64,000 nucleotides of DNA, taken from assembly GCF_036346105.1 (NCBI RefSeq), contig NZ_CP107811.1, forward strand, positions 6,901,501 through 6,965,500, read 5' to 3'. The notes under the pieces are model-generated. The model was given only the letters and a program-made list of their open reading frames with translations. It was not told where the DNA came from and ran no database searches. Shown here one piece after another: positions 54,445-62,629 of the stretch (within the stretch, counting starts at the first letter, position 1; each line of letters starts with the position of its first letter). Position numbers and translations under genes: made by a program. The stretch is from Streptomyces sp. NBC_00539 (lineage in GTDB: Bacteria > Actinomycetota > Actinomycetes > Streptomycetales > Streptomycetaceae).

Positions 54445-54866
54445 CAGTCCGCGACCATTTCCTCGGCCCCCTCCTCGGAGGGGATCGTGTAGAAGGGAAA
54501 GACCAGGTTGCGCCGGTCATTGGTGGTGCGCACCGTGTAGTGCACATCGATGTAGAGGGTGCCCGCCTCGACGGCGTCGAAGGCCACGACGACCTCGTCC
54601 ACCGCGATCCGGGGCTCCCACCGTTCCAGCGCCTCGCGCACCTGCTGGGCGACCCGCCCGGCGGTGTCGCCGTCGCCGGGGGCGAAGACGTACTCGTGGA
54701 TGCCGCAGCCGAACTCGGGCCGCATCGGCCGCTCGCCGGGCGCGGTGCCGAGCACGAGGCGGATGGCCTCCTCCAGCTCCCGTTCCCGCTCGACCATGGC
54801 GATCCCGCCGGTCGGCCCGACCCGCAGGGGGAAGGCCCAGCCGCGCCCGATGAACCGCTCGCTCAT
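54444..54866 (-). CDS. GPW/gp25 family baseplate protein
   Basis: This 140-residue protein has FIGRGWAFPLRVGPTGGIAM, then EEAIRLVLGTAPGERPMRPE followed by FGCGIHEYVFAPGD. The GERxMRPEFG motif is the gp25 core, the lysozyme-like wedge component that nucleates sheath assembly. ATG at 54866 overlaps the PAAR stop by 1 nt; a GTG one codon earlier gives a 4-nt overlap. Confidence 0.9.
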   Translation of the reverse strand: MSERFIGRGWAFPLRVGPTGGIAMVERERELEEAIRLVLGTAPGERPMRPEFGCGIHEYVFAPGDGDTAGRVAQQVREALERWEPRIAVDEVVVAFDAVEAGTLYIDVHYTVRTTNDRRNLVFPFYTIPSEEGAEEMVAD

Positions 54867-55183
54867 CACACACCGCCGACTAGGACGGTGGGGGCGCCGG
54901 TCAGGACCATCGCACCGCAGGCGGTCTGGTCGCGGGCCCGGGCGGCGGGCAGCCCGCCGATGAGCACCAACCCCGCGGTGGCCGCGGCCGGGTTCGGTAC
55001 GAGTACGTTGGCCGGCCCCAGGGCCGCGTGCGGCACGACCGGGCAGACGTGCAGGCTGCCCACGACGGCCGCGGGCAGGCCGCCGATCAGCACCGTCGCC
55101 ACCGTCGCGGCGGCGCCGGGCGGGGGCGTGCCGATCCGGCCACCGTGGTTGGTGGGGTCGCCGGTACGCGCTGCGGCTGGCAT
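54866..55183 (-). CDS. PAAR-domain spike tip protein
   Basis: This 105-residue Gly/Pro/Ala-rich protein has two PAAR-like repeats: AAARTGDPTNHGGRIGTPPP and TVLIGGLPAAVVGSLHVCPV, then GLVLIGGLPAARARDQTACG. Conserved His and Cys (NHGG, HVCP, TACG) fit the metal site of PAAR cones that cap the VgrG spike. An AGGAG site lies 7 bp upstream of the ATG. The gene is between VgrG and gp25, as usual for these systems. Confidence 0.88.
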   Translation of the reverse strand: MPAAARTGDPTNHGGRIGTPPPGAAATVATVLIGGLPAAVVGSLHVCPVVPHAALGPANVLVPNPAAATAGLVLIGGLPAARARDQTACGAMVLTGAPTVLVGGV

Positions 55184-55230
55184 CGGGTGCTCCTAGGGGA
55201 AAGCGGTAGCGGGAGGAGAACAGGAAGGGG

Positions 55231-57048
55231 TCAGTTGATGCGGATGAGGCGGGCCTTGAGGACGCCGAGCAGGCCGCCGTTGATGGTGACGTCGGACTTC
55301 CCGTTCACCTGCACCGACCGGCCGCCGATGCTGACCCCGGCGGTGCCGTCGATGTCCACCTGCCGGCCGGACACCTTCACGGTGCCCCGCCGGGCGTCCA
55401 GCGTGATGCCGTTCTTGTCCAGGAGGACGGAGGTCAGCGGTCGGCCCCGGCCCGCGTACACGGTGAGCTCGATCCGGTCCCGGCGGTCGTCCATGCGTAC
55501 TTCGAGCCGCTCGTCCCCGGTCACCAGCCGCAGCCCGGAGGGCCCCGGCGCCCGCGCGTCCAGCAGCTCCACCCGGTGGCCCGAACGGGACACCACCGAA
55601 CGGCGGTTGACCTTGCCGCTGGTCTTGTCGATCAGCGGCACGTCGTGCGGGGAGGGCTGGTCCACGCCGTTGTACAGGCCGCCGATGACGTACGGACTGT
55701 CGAGCAGCCCCTGCTCGAAGCCGACCAGCACCTCGTCGTTGACCTCGGGACTCACCACACCGCCGCCGCCCTTGCCGCCCCACTGGACGGTGCGCACCCA
55801 GTCGGTGACGTACGTGTCGTCCAGCCAGGGGAACTGCAGCCTTACCGCGCCGCGTTGGGAGCCGTTCGGCTCGCGCACGTCCGTCACCACGCCGATCGCC
55901 AGACCGGGGATGCGCGGGCCGCGCCCGGGCGCGTTGGCCCCGGTCACCAGGCCGGCCAGGGAGCGGTCCGGGCTGGCGCTGACCCACACGGTGGTGCGGT
56001 AGCCGCCGTGCGGTTCCAGCACGTGCTGCACGGCCGTCGCCGTGTACCGGCCGGAGAACGCCTGCCCCACGTTGCCGAGCGCCACCGGCTTGCCCGCCCG
56101 CAGCATGGGATTCCCCTCGGTCACCGCCTCCAGCTCGCCGAACCCGGCGCTGACCTGGCCGGCCGCCGCCTTCGCGACCGCCGTCGTCTCGGCCTGCGTA
56201 CGGTACGGAGTGTCGGTGACGGCCACCGCCGACGTCCCGAACCGGGCGCCGAGCTGGGGGCTGAGACCCGGTGCCACGGTGTCGCTGACCACGGACGGCT
56301 GCTCCGCGACCAGCGGCCGCTTCGTGGTCACGTCCCAGCCGCGCACCTGCACCTTCGAGGCGCCGTCGGCAGCCGACAGGGCGGCGCGCAGGGCGAGGAG
56401 GTTGCGTCCGTACTCCAGGACCATCGGGTTGCGCGCGGCCGACGTCGACGGGGCGGGTGCCCCGGAGGCCTTCGTGGGCTTGGTGAACTGGAGCAGGCCC
56501 TGGTCGTCGACGCGCACCAGCGCGCCGCTCTCGGCCGCGAGGTACTGCAGGAAGTCCCAGTCGGAGACGTTCGCTTGCGACAGCTGCTTGTACGTCACCG
56601 GCGCCGCCTCCACCTTCCCGACGGCCAGCCCGGCGCCCGCGGCCACCTTGCGCACGATCGCGGCGGCCGTCATGTTCCGGTACGCCACGACCTTGCGGCC
56701 GCGCTGGAGGCGGTGCGCCTTGGAGTAGGCGCGTACGACGGTGAACGAGCCGGTCCGGTCCCGGTCGATCTCCAGGGCGGTGACCTCGCCGTTGAACAGC
56801 CGCTCCCGGGCCTGCCCCTTCACCGTCATCACCGACACCCGCAGCGGGCTGCCGATGGTGATCCCGGTGGCGCGCAGGAACTCGTGGTCGGGGTCGCGGT
56901 AGGTGAGCACCGCCGTGTCCGGCAGGCCCACGTTCTCGTCCACCACGCAGCTCACCAGCTGCGCCGCCCAGATCGGCGCGAGTTCGCCGGGCGCTTCCAC
57001 GATCGGGTCCGCCGCGAACGACCGGCCCCCGGATTCGGCTCCGCTCAC
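55231..57048 (-). CDS. VgrG-like spike protein
   Basis: This 605-residue protein has a gp27-like N-terminal hub (LVSCVVDENVGLPDTAVLTY, then GQARERLFNGEVTALEIDRD and VSDWDFLQYLAAESGALVRV). A gp5-like OB domain (GLAIGVVTDVREPNGSQRGA, VRLQFPWLDDTYVTDWVRTV, NDEVLVGFEQGLLDSPYVIG) and a C-terminal beta-helix needle with DV.I.G repeats (VKVSGRQVDIDGTAGVSIGG) follow. This is the central spike of contractile injection systems; no extra effector domain is visible at its C-terminus. GTG start overlaps the LysM stop by 4 nt and has GAGGAGGAG upstream. Confidence 0.92.
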   Translation of the reverse strand: MSGAESGGRSFAADPIVEAPGELAPIWAAQLVSCVVDENVGLPDTAVLTYRDPDHEFLRATGITIGSPLRVSVMTVKGQARERLFNGEVTALEIDRDRTGSFTVVRAYSKAHRLQRGRKVVAYRNMTAAAIVRKVAAGAGLAVGKVEAAPVTYKQLSQANVSDWDFLQYLAAESGALVRVDDQGLLQFTKPTKASGAPAPSTSAARNPMVLEYGRNLLALRAALSAADGASKVQVRGWDVTTKRPLVAEQPSVVSDTVAPGLSPQLGARFGTSAVAVTDTPYRTQAETTAVAKAAAGQVSAGFGELEAVTEGNPMLRAGKPVALGNVGQAFSGRYTATAVQHVLEPHGGYRTTVWVSASPDRSLAGLVTGANAPGRGPRIPGLAIGVVTDVREPNGSQRGAVRLQFPWLDDTYVTDWVRTVQWGGKGGGGVVSPEVNDEVLVGFEQGLLDSPYVIGGLYNGVDQPSPHDVPLIDKTSGKVNRRSVVSRSGHRVELLDARAPGPSGLRLVTGDERLEVRMDDRRDRIELTVYAGRGRPLTSVLLDKNGITLDARRGTVKVSGRQVDIDGTAGVSIGGRSVQVNGKSDVTINGGLLGVLKARLIRIN

Positions 57049-57770
57049 CGCTGCTCCTCCTCGCCGTGGGTGTCCTGGAGGCCCGGCACCACGAGTTCGG
57101 AGCCGGGGACGAGCGCCATCGGGTCGTCGATGCGGTTGGCCTCCGCGATGGCCCGCCAGGCCGTCGCGTCGCCGTACTCGCGCCAGGCCAGCATCGCCAG
57201 GCTGTCGCCCGCCACGACGGTGTGCGTACTGCGGGCGGTGCGCGCGCCCGACGTGGGGTTCTGGCCGGGCGGATCGACGCTCGCCTCCTCGATGGACAGC
57301 GAGCAGGTGGCCCGCAGCGGCTTGCCGTCCACGTCGAAGAGCGTGTACGAGACCGAGAGGTTCGACAGCACCCCATCGAAGGACGTCGTGCGCGCGCTGC
57401 CCCACTCGAAACGCACCCAGGGGCTCGCCGGCTTCTTCCGGCCGAGGCTGGCCGGTGTCGGCACGCAGGCCTTCATCAGCTTCTCCACCGCCTGCTCCAC
57501 CGAGTTGTCGTGTTTGGCGGTGGCATCCAGGAACACGTCCAGGCTCAGCGTGCGCGGGCCGCTGCCCACGAACTCGGGCAGGGCCGACTGGCCGGCCATC
57601 CGGGAGGGGGTGCGCCGCCACTCGGTGGTCTTGCCCAGCTGGAGGGTGGAGGGGTTGAACTGCAGGTCGAGCTTCGCGATCGTCCCGCCGGGCCTGGCCC
57701 CGACCGAGGCCGGGGGCTCTTTGAGGGTGAGCTGGGCCCGGGCGCGGCTGGCGCGTGCCGATGAGGCCAT
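57045..57770 (-). CDS. LysM-containing tail/baseplate protein
   Basis: This 241-residue protein has an N-terminal region with KLDLQFNPSTLQLGKTTEWR and LSLDVFLDATAKHDNSVEQA, which is the CIS tube-initiator-like fold, and a C-terminal LysM-like domain (THTVVAGDSLAMLAWREYGD, then WRAIAEANRIDDP). In phage and CIS loci such proteins (gp53-like) link the inner tube to the spike. Here LysM is probably structural rather than wall-binding. It overlaps the VgrG gene by 4 nt. Confidence 0.88.
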   Translation of the reverse strand: MASSARASRARAQLTLKEPPASVGARPGGTIAKLDLQFNPSTLQLGKTTEWRRTPSRMAGQSALPEFVGSGPRTLSLDVFLDATAKHDNSVEQAVEKLMKACVPTPASLGRKKPASPWVRFEWGSARTTSFDGVLSNLSVSYTLFDVDGKPLRATCSLSIEEASVDPPGQNPTSGARTARSTHTVVAGDSLAMLAWREYGDATAWRAIAEANRIDDPMALVPGSELVVPGLQDTHGEEEQR

Positions 57771-57815
57771 GACCGTGGGGTTCCTTCCGGAGCGGGGGTT
57801 GCGGGGGCGGGGCGG

Positions 57816-58241
57816 TCAGGAGGGGAGCAGGCCCTCGTGGGCGATCTCCAGGGTCTCCACCGCCGCTTCGGAGTGGGCCGGGTCGAAGGACGGGCCCTGC
57901 CAGCGCACCGGGACGATCCCGAACACCTGCCAGCTGATGATCCGGCTCAGGTCGGGGCGCAGGGCGACGATCTCCCCGTCCTTGGGCTCGACCCGCCGCA
58001 GCGTCTCGTCCAGCCAGCGGCCGATCTTCGCCGTGTCGGCGGTGACGGGCCGGGTGAGGGTGATGTTCGACCAGGTCACGCGGCCGGGCAGTTGGTGGGT
58101 GAAGCCGTTGTTGCCGCCTTCGGCGTAGCTCTCCATCTCGACCTCGGCGCCCATGCCGGAGCAGGTGTGGAAGGCGCCGAGGTCGTTGCCGCCGATCGCC
58201 AGCCGGAAGAACACGCTGGTCGCGAAGATGTTGTCCGTCAT
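57816..58241 (-). CDS. Tube-like tail protein 2
   Basis: This 141-residue protein has FRLAIGGNDLGAFHTCSGMG, AEVEMESYAEGGNNGFTHQL, VTWSNITLTRPVTADTAKIG and ISWQVFGIVPVRWQGPSFDP, the T4 gp19-like tube fold. In injection-system loci a second tube-type protein usually sits at the tube-baseplate interface. A GGAACGAG-type site precedes the ATG. Confidence 0.88.
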   Translation of the reverse strand: MTDNIFATSVFFRLAIGGNDLGAFHTCSGMGAEVEMESYAEGGNNGFTHQLPGRVTWSNITLTRPVTADTAKIGRWLDETLRRVEPKDGEIVALRPDLSRIISWQVFGIVPVRWQGPSFDPAHSEAAVETLEIAHEGLLPS

Positions 58242-58269
58242 CGTTTCTCGTTCCTGGTTGGTCCGGTGC

Positions 58270-61200
58270 TCAGCGGCGGCCGTCGAACGGCCTGCCCGCG
58301 CGTTCGCGGCCGCGCCGCAGCTCGGTACGGAGCAGGCGGGCGACCGGGTCGAGCAATCGACGGGCCAGATCGTCCAGATCGAGGTCGCCGCCGCCGCTGC
58401 CGCTGCCTTGTGGTGGGGGGCCGGCTACCGGGGTCGGTGCGGGCGTGCCGTTGCCCCGGCTGCGGGCGGGCTCGCGCTGCACCGACGGCGGGTCCGCCGG
58501 CCGGGCGGCGGGGGGCGCCGCCCCGGGCCGCACCACGGGGACGGGGTGCGCCGCCGGCCCGGCCGGGGCGGGCTGGACCACGAGCGGCGGCGCCTGCGGG
58601 GCGGTCACGGGCAGCCGGGTGGCGGGCGCCGCGACCGGCGCGGGCGCCGGGCGGGGCCCGGGCACCGGGCGTATGACGGGGGCGGCGCGCGGGGTGGGCA
58701 CGGGGGTCGCGGACGTCGGTCCGGGCCGGCCGGCCGCTGCCCGCTGGAGCGGTGGGGCGGTGGGCGAGCCGGGCCAGCGTGCCGCGACGACGGGACGGCT
58801 TACCGCCGGGCGGGGTGCGGGGGCGGCCGCGCTCCCCATGTCACCGGTGCTGCCGAGGGTCAGGGGCCGGGCCGCCAGGAGCTGGACGGTGCGGCGGTGG
58901 GGCGGAGTTCCGCTCCGCTCGCTGCCGGCGGGGGCGACGACGGGCGGAACGGGCCGGTCGGCGCGCCGGACCCCGGCGGGGGCTCCCGGGTGGCCCGCGA
59001 GGTGCGGGGCCGCGGGCCCGGTGCCGGTGCCGGTGGCCTGCGGGGTGGCGGCCCGCTGGACGAGCGGGGGCACGGCCGGGGAGGCCGGGGCGGTGGAGGG
59101 TTCGGCGGTACGGCGCTGTACGCCGCTCCCCTCTCCCAGCAGCGACCTGTGGTCAGGTGCGAGCGCGCGCTGTACGTCGGCACGGGAGAGGGGCGGAGCG
59201 GCAGCGGGCACCGAGGCGGTCGGCGGCAGCGAGGGCAACGGCGCCCCCAGCCCGCTCCGGACGCGCGGCTTGGCGGCGCCCGGGCCGCCGGGCCCGCGAT
59301 GCGCCTCGGGCCGGTCCGCGTGGAGCCGCGCCCCCTTGTCGGGTTCGACCTGGCGCTGGACCACGGGCATCGCCGGGGCGGGCGCGGAGCCGGCTGCGCC
59401 GGGGGCCGACGGCACTGCGGTGGGCGGCAATTCGGCCAGGGGGGCGCCGAGCGGTGCGCGGCTGCCCGCACGCTGCACGGGCGGCGTGACCACCGGGGGG
59501 ACGGCGGGACGCACGACGGCCACGCGCCGCGCGGGCGTCGCGGGCCGCCGGGCGACGGTCAGCAACCGGCCGACGGCGCGCGCCCGCACCACGGCGGCTG
59601 CCTCCGGGGCGGCCCCGGATCCTGCTCGGCCGCGGGCTCGCGTGGATCGCGAGGTGCCCGCCGAAGCAGGCCGGTCCGATGGAGCTCCGCCCGTACGGCC
59701 GACACCGGCACCGGCGTCGGCCGGGACGGCCCCGGAGGCCGCGGCCCGCTGTCCGGGAGGCCCCCCGCCGGTGCGGCCGGGGTTTCGGGTGGGCCCCGGC
59801 GTACTCGACGCGGCCCGCTGGGCAGACGTGTCCCCGCCCGTACGGCCGGGACCGGCGCCGGGGTCGGCCGGGACGGAACGGGACCCGGTTCTTGTGGCGG
59901 AGGCGGGGCTGGGACCGGCGGACGCGCCTACCGCCGGGGTGCCCCCGGCGGTAGCTCCGGGGACCACCGCGATACGGCGCACCAGCGGGAACCGCGCGGG
60001 CGTCGGCGTACGACCGGGCGCGTCCGGGGACCCGGCGGTGCCGTCGCCGGCCCGCTGTACGGCGGCCGGGGGCGTGCCGAGCACCGCTGCGAAGTGCGTG
60101 GGCGTGAGGCCACGGGTACCCGCCTTCCCCGCGCCGCCACGGCCGGAGGGCCGCCCGCCGGCAGGCGCACCCGAGCGGTCAGCGCCGGAGGCGGACGGAA
60201 CGGAACCGGGCACCGAGCCGTCTGCGGACGCGGCCGCGCGGTCGGCGCCGCGCGATGGCGAGGCGGAGTCCGGCACGGTCCGCCGCTGTGCGGGCGTCGG
60301 CGTACCAGGGGTCCCGGACCCCGCGCCACCACGGCCGGAGGCCCGCCCGACGACCGGACCGGGCGCGCCGCCACGGGTGCCGATGGCAGAGGCAGGCGGT
60401 ACGGAAACCGGCCCGGAGAGGACCGGACCCGGCACGGCCCGCTGAGCGGGCGTCGGCGCACCCGGGGTCGCGGATCCCGCGCCGCCACGGGCGACGACCG
60501 GACCCGGCGTGGCCCCGGCAGCGCCACCCGAGCGGACACCGCCAGAGGCAGGCGGTACGGAACCCGGCCCGGAAACGTCCCCCGCGCCGCCACGCCCCGA
60601 GGCCCGCCCGACGACCGGACCCGGCGTGGTGCCCGCCCGGCCACCCGAGCGGTCGGAGGCGGAGCCCAGCAGCGGCCGCCCCGCACCCGGCGCCCCTGAG
60701 GGGGCCCGCTGTGCGGGCGTCGCCGTGCCCGGCGTCCCGGACCCCGCGCCACCACGGGCGACGCCCGGACCCGGCGCGACGCCGGCAGCGCCACCCGGAC
60801 GGTCCGAGGCCGAGTCCGGCACGGCCCGCCCCGCACCCGGCGCGGCCGGGTGTGCGGGCGTCGCCGTGCCCGGGGTCCCGGATCCCGTGCCGCCACGGGC
60901 CGAGGCCCGCGCGATGACGGGATCCGGCGCGCCGCTGCCGCGCACCGGTTCGGCGGAGCCCCGCACGGCTCGGGCCCGGCTCGGCGAGCCCGACGCGGAG
61001 GGCTCCGTGGCCGCCGCCCGGCCGCCACGCGTGGTGGCACGGGCAACCGCCGCCGCGTCGGTCCGCCGTACCGGCTCGACCGGCGGCTGCGCCCCCGGCG
61101 CGGGTTCCGCTTCGTCCGGGCGGCGCAGCGCGCGCAGCAGCAGCGGGCCGCCGCCGGTGTGGGTGGGGTGGCCGGTGGCGGGGCGGGCCACGCCGCGTAC

Positions 61201-61482
61201 GAGACCGGCCGGGGCGGTCGGCAGCAGGGCGTGGGCGAGGCCGGTGTCGAACGACGGGTCGCGCCAAGCGGCCAGGCCGGCCCGGAAGGCGAGTCCGTCA
61301 CTGACGCCCATCGGCGCGCGGGACACGGTCAGCTCGGGCGGCGCCGTCCGGCGCCAGCCGCCGTCCCAGTCGCCGGGCACGCCGGGGACCGGCACGCCGA
61401 CGGCCGGCCCGGCAGCAGCCGTGGCCGACGCCGTACCGGAGGCCGCCACGGCCCGCCGGCGCAGCCTGTCCCGCCATGCCAT
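58270..61482 (-). CDS. 1070-residue Pro/Ala/Gly-rich injection-system protein with QR motifs
   Basis: This large protein has a short folded N-part (about 1-120; LAFRAGLAAWRDPSFDTGLA and PLLLRALRRPDE), a very long low-complexity region of Pro, Ala, Gly, Ser, Thr and Arg, and a charged C-terminus DLDLDDLARRLLDPVARLLR. A module of the type GPVVGRASGRGGAGSGTPGT + PAQR repeats several times between residues about 170 and 400. At least a dozen QR motifs (PAQRA, VQRA, VQRQ, VQRR, LQRA) are spread along it. It sits between the small DUF6760-like protein and tube 2. It may be an assembly scaffold, tape-measure-like or cargo-related protein; I cannot assign it. The ATG is 4 bp from the previous stop. 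Confidence 0.7.
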   Translation of the reverse strand: MAWRDRLRRRAVAASGTASATAAAGPAVGVPVPGVPGDWDGGWRRTAPPELTVSRAPMGVSDGLAFRAGLAAWRDPSFDTGLAHALLPTAPAGLVRGVARPATGHPTHTGGGPLLLRALRRPDEAEPAPGAQPPVEPVRRTDAAAVARATTRGGRAAATEPSASGSPSRARAVRGSAEPVRGSGAPDPVIARASARGGTGSGTPGTATPAHPAAPGAGRAVPDSASDRPGGAAGVAPGPGVARGGAGSGTPGTATPAQRAPSGAPGAGRPLLGSASDRSGGRAGTTPGPVVGRASGRGGAGDVSGPGSVPPASGGVRSGGAAGATPGPVVARGGAGSATPGAPTPAQRAVPGPVLSGPVSVPPASAIGTRGGAPGPVVGRASGRGGAGSGTPGTPTPAQRRTVPDSASPSRGADRAAASADGSVPGSVPSASGADRSGAPAGGRPSGRGGAGKAGTRGLTPTHFAAVLGTPPAAVQRAGDGTAGSPDAPGRTPTPARFPLVRRIAVVPGATAGGTPAVGASAGPSPASATRTGSRSVPADPGAGPGRTGGDTSAQRAASSTPGPTRNPGRTGGGPPGQRAAASGAVPADAGAGVGRTGGAPSDRPASAGTSRSTRARGRAGSGAAPEAAAVVRARAVGRLLTVARRPATPARRVAVVRPAVPPVVTPPVQRAGSRAPLGAPLAELPPTAVPSAPGAAGSAPAPAMPVVQRQVEPDKGARLHADRPEAHRGPGGPGAAKPRVRSGLGAPLPSLPPTASVPAAAPPLSRADVQRALAPDHRSLLGEGSGVQRRTAEPSTAPASPAVPPLVQRAATPQATGTGTGPAAPHLAGHPGAPAGVRRADRPVPPVVAPAGSERSGTPPHRRTVQLLAARPLTLGSTGDMGSAAAPAPRPAVSRPVVAARWPGSPTAPPLQRAAAGRPGPTSATPVPTPRAAPVIRPVPGPRPAPAPVAAPATRLPVTAPQAPPLVVQPAPAGPAAHPVPVVRPGAAPPAARPADPPSVQREPARSRGNGTPAPTPVAGPPPQGSGSGGGDLDLDDLARRLLDPVARLLRTELRRGRERAGRPFDGRR

Positions 61483-61486
61483 CTAC

Positions 61487-61645
61487 TCAACCGCCTTCGT
61501 TCACCCGGGTGTTGATACGTGCGATCTCGGTGACCCACTCCTGCCGTTCACCGTGGGTCAGGTCGAGGATCTCGTCGCGCTGCCAGTGGAAGTGGTAGGC
61601 GATGTACGCGATCTCCTCCCTCAGCCGGGGGAGCGCGTACGTCAC
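61487..61645 (-). CDS. DUF6760-like small protein (injection-system operon)
   Basis: This 52-residue protein reads VTYALPRLREEIAYIAYHFH, then WQRDEILDLTHGERQEWVTE and IARINTRV. The IAYHFHW..DE.LDL pattern is what I recall of DUF6760 in phage-tail-like loci, where it resembles small tail-assembly proteins. The GTG overlaps the previous stop by 4 nt. Role unknown. Confidence 0.7.
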   Translation of the reverse strand: MTYALPRLREEIAYIAYHFHWQRDEILDLTHGERQEWVTEIARINTRVNEGG

Positions 61646-62142
61646 GATTCCCCCAGGCGCCCACCGGACAGGTCGACCTCGAAGCCGCCTTCGCAATGCG
61701 GGCAGGTGACCGCCGCGCGGGTGTGGCCCTCGCTGTTGACGCGCCGGTAGAAGTCCTGCAGGAACGCCACGTCGGTCGCGTACATCCGCTCCACGACCCC
61801 GGCGTGCACGTCGGTGATGGTGCCGAGCCGGGTGATCACCTGGCTGAGCAGCACCACGCTGAGGTACGCCGGGTTCTCCTTGACCCGCAGGTCGATCTGC
61901 GGGCGCAGCTCGTCGCGGGCGGTGGCCAGCCGCATCGACCCGTGCCGGTGCACGGTGCCCGCCTCGTCCACGTATCCACGCGGCAGCTCGAACTCGAACT
62001 CCGTGCGCAGCCCGTGGTCCTGCCGCGCCGCCGCCGGAGCGGCGGCGGCCGGGGGTGGCGCCGGCTGCTCTGGGGCCGTGGCGGGCGCCGTCACCTGGAG
62101 GATCTCCTCCAGGCTGCCCGCCGTCACCGTACGCCGCCTCAT
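61642..62142 (-). CDS. Tail assembly-type protein with CPHC zinc motif
   Basis: This 166-residue protein has a Pro/Ala-rich N-part. Then TEFEFELPRGYVDEAGTVHR, RPQIDLRVKENPAYLSVVLL, MYATDVAFLQDFYRRVNSEG and a C-terminal VTCPHCEGGFEVDL, where CPHC may bind zinc, perhaps with another Cys pair elsewhere. Proteins of this type lie between tube and tape-measure genes of injection-system loci and act like phage tail chaperones or assembly proteins (inference). ATGA overlap with the tube gene. Confidence 0.7.
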   Translation of the reverse strand: MRRRTVTAGSLEEILQVTAPATAPEQPAPPPAAAAPAAARQDHGLRTEFEFELPRGYVDEAGTVHRHGSMRLATARDELRPQIDLRVKENPAYLSVVLLSQVITRLGTITDVHAGVVERMYATDVAFLQDFYRRVNSEGHTRAAVTCPHCEGGFEVDLSGGRLGES

Positions 62143-62579
62143 TCGACGACGATCTCCTCGAACACGATGGTCACGGACTCGGTGGCCGCGGCGGACTCGC
62201 CGGCCTTGAGGGAGGGGCCCTCCCACTTGGAGGCCCACCCGTTCATCAGCTGGATGCGGCGGACGGTCTCGCCCGTGGAGTCCTTGATCTCGATGGTGAG
62301 GTTCTGCCGTGCGGTGTCGACGGCCCCGTTGTTCAGGGTCTCCTTGATCCACTTGGTGAACTCGCTGCTCTTGTCGAGTCCCCGGGTGATCGTGACCTCG
62401 CCGGCCTGGCGGGCGCCGGGCTGCTTGCGGATGATCTGCTTGCCGTCCTTGCTGACCTGACGGACCTCGACCACCTCCTCCTCGACGGTCATGCCGCTGA
62501 TCTCCTGGACCGATTCGACCAGGTAGCCACCGAGCTGTACGCCGAAGATATGGGTGGAAAGAGCATCGCCCTCTGCCAT
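62139..62579 (-). CDS. Inner tube protein (gp19 family)
   Basis: This 146-residue protein has FGVQLGGYLVESVQEISGMT, VEVRQVSKDGKQIIRKQPGA and EVTITRGLDKSSEFTKWIKE, then GWASKWEGPSLKAGESAAAT and VTIVFEEIVVE. This is the gp19-like tube fold stacked as hexamers inside the sheath. An AAGGAG site lies about 15 bp upstream of the ATG. It follows the sheath gene by 50 bp, the standard order. Confidence 0.92.
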   Translation of the reverse strand: MAEGDALSTHIFGVQLGGYLVESVQEISGMTVEEEVVEVRQVSKDGKQIIRKQPGARQAGEVTITRGLDKSSEFTKWIKETLNNGAVDTARQNLTIEIKDSTGETVRRIQLMNGWASKWEGPSLKAGESAAATESVTIVFEEIVVE

Positions 62580-62629
62580 GACTGTCTGTCACCTCTCCTT
62601 GCTGGAAACGAATGTGATGAGCGCGCCGG

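Noticed and set aside
58153-60699. 848-codon plus-strand frame opposite the QR-rich protein
   Set aside because: All frames stay open here because of extreme GC content; the minus-strand frame has proper start, operon spacing and folded ends.
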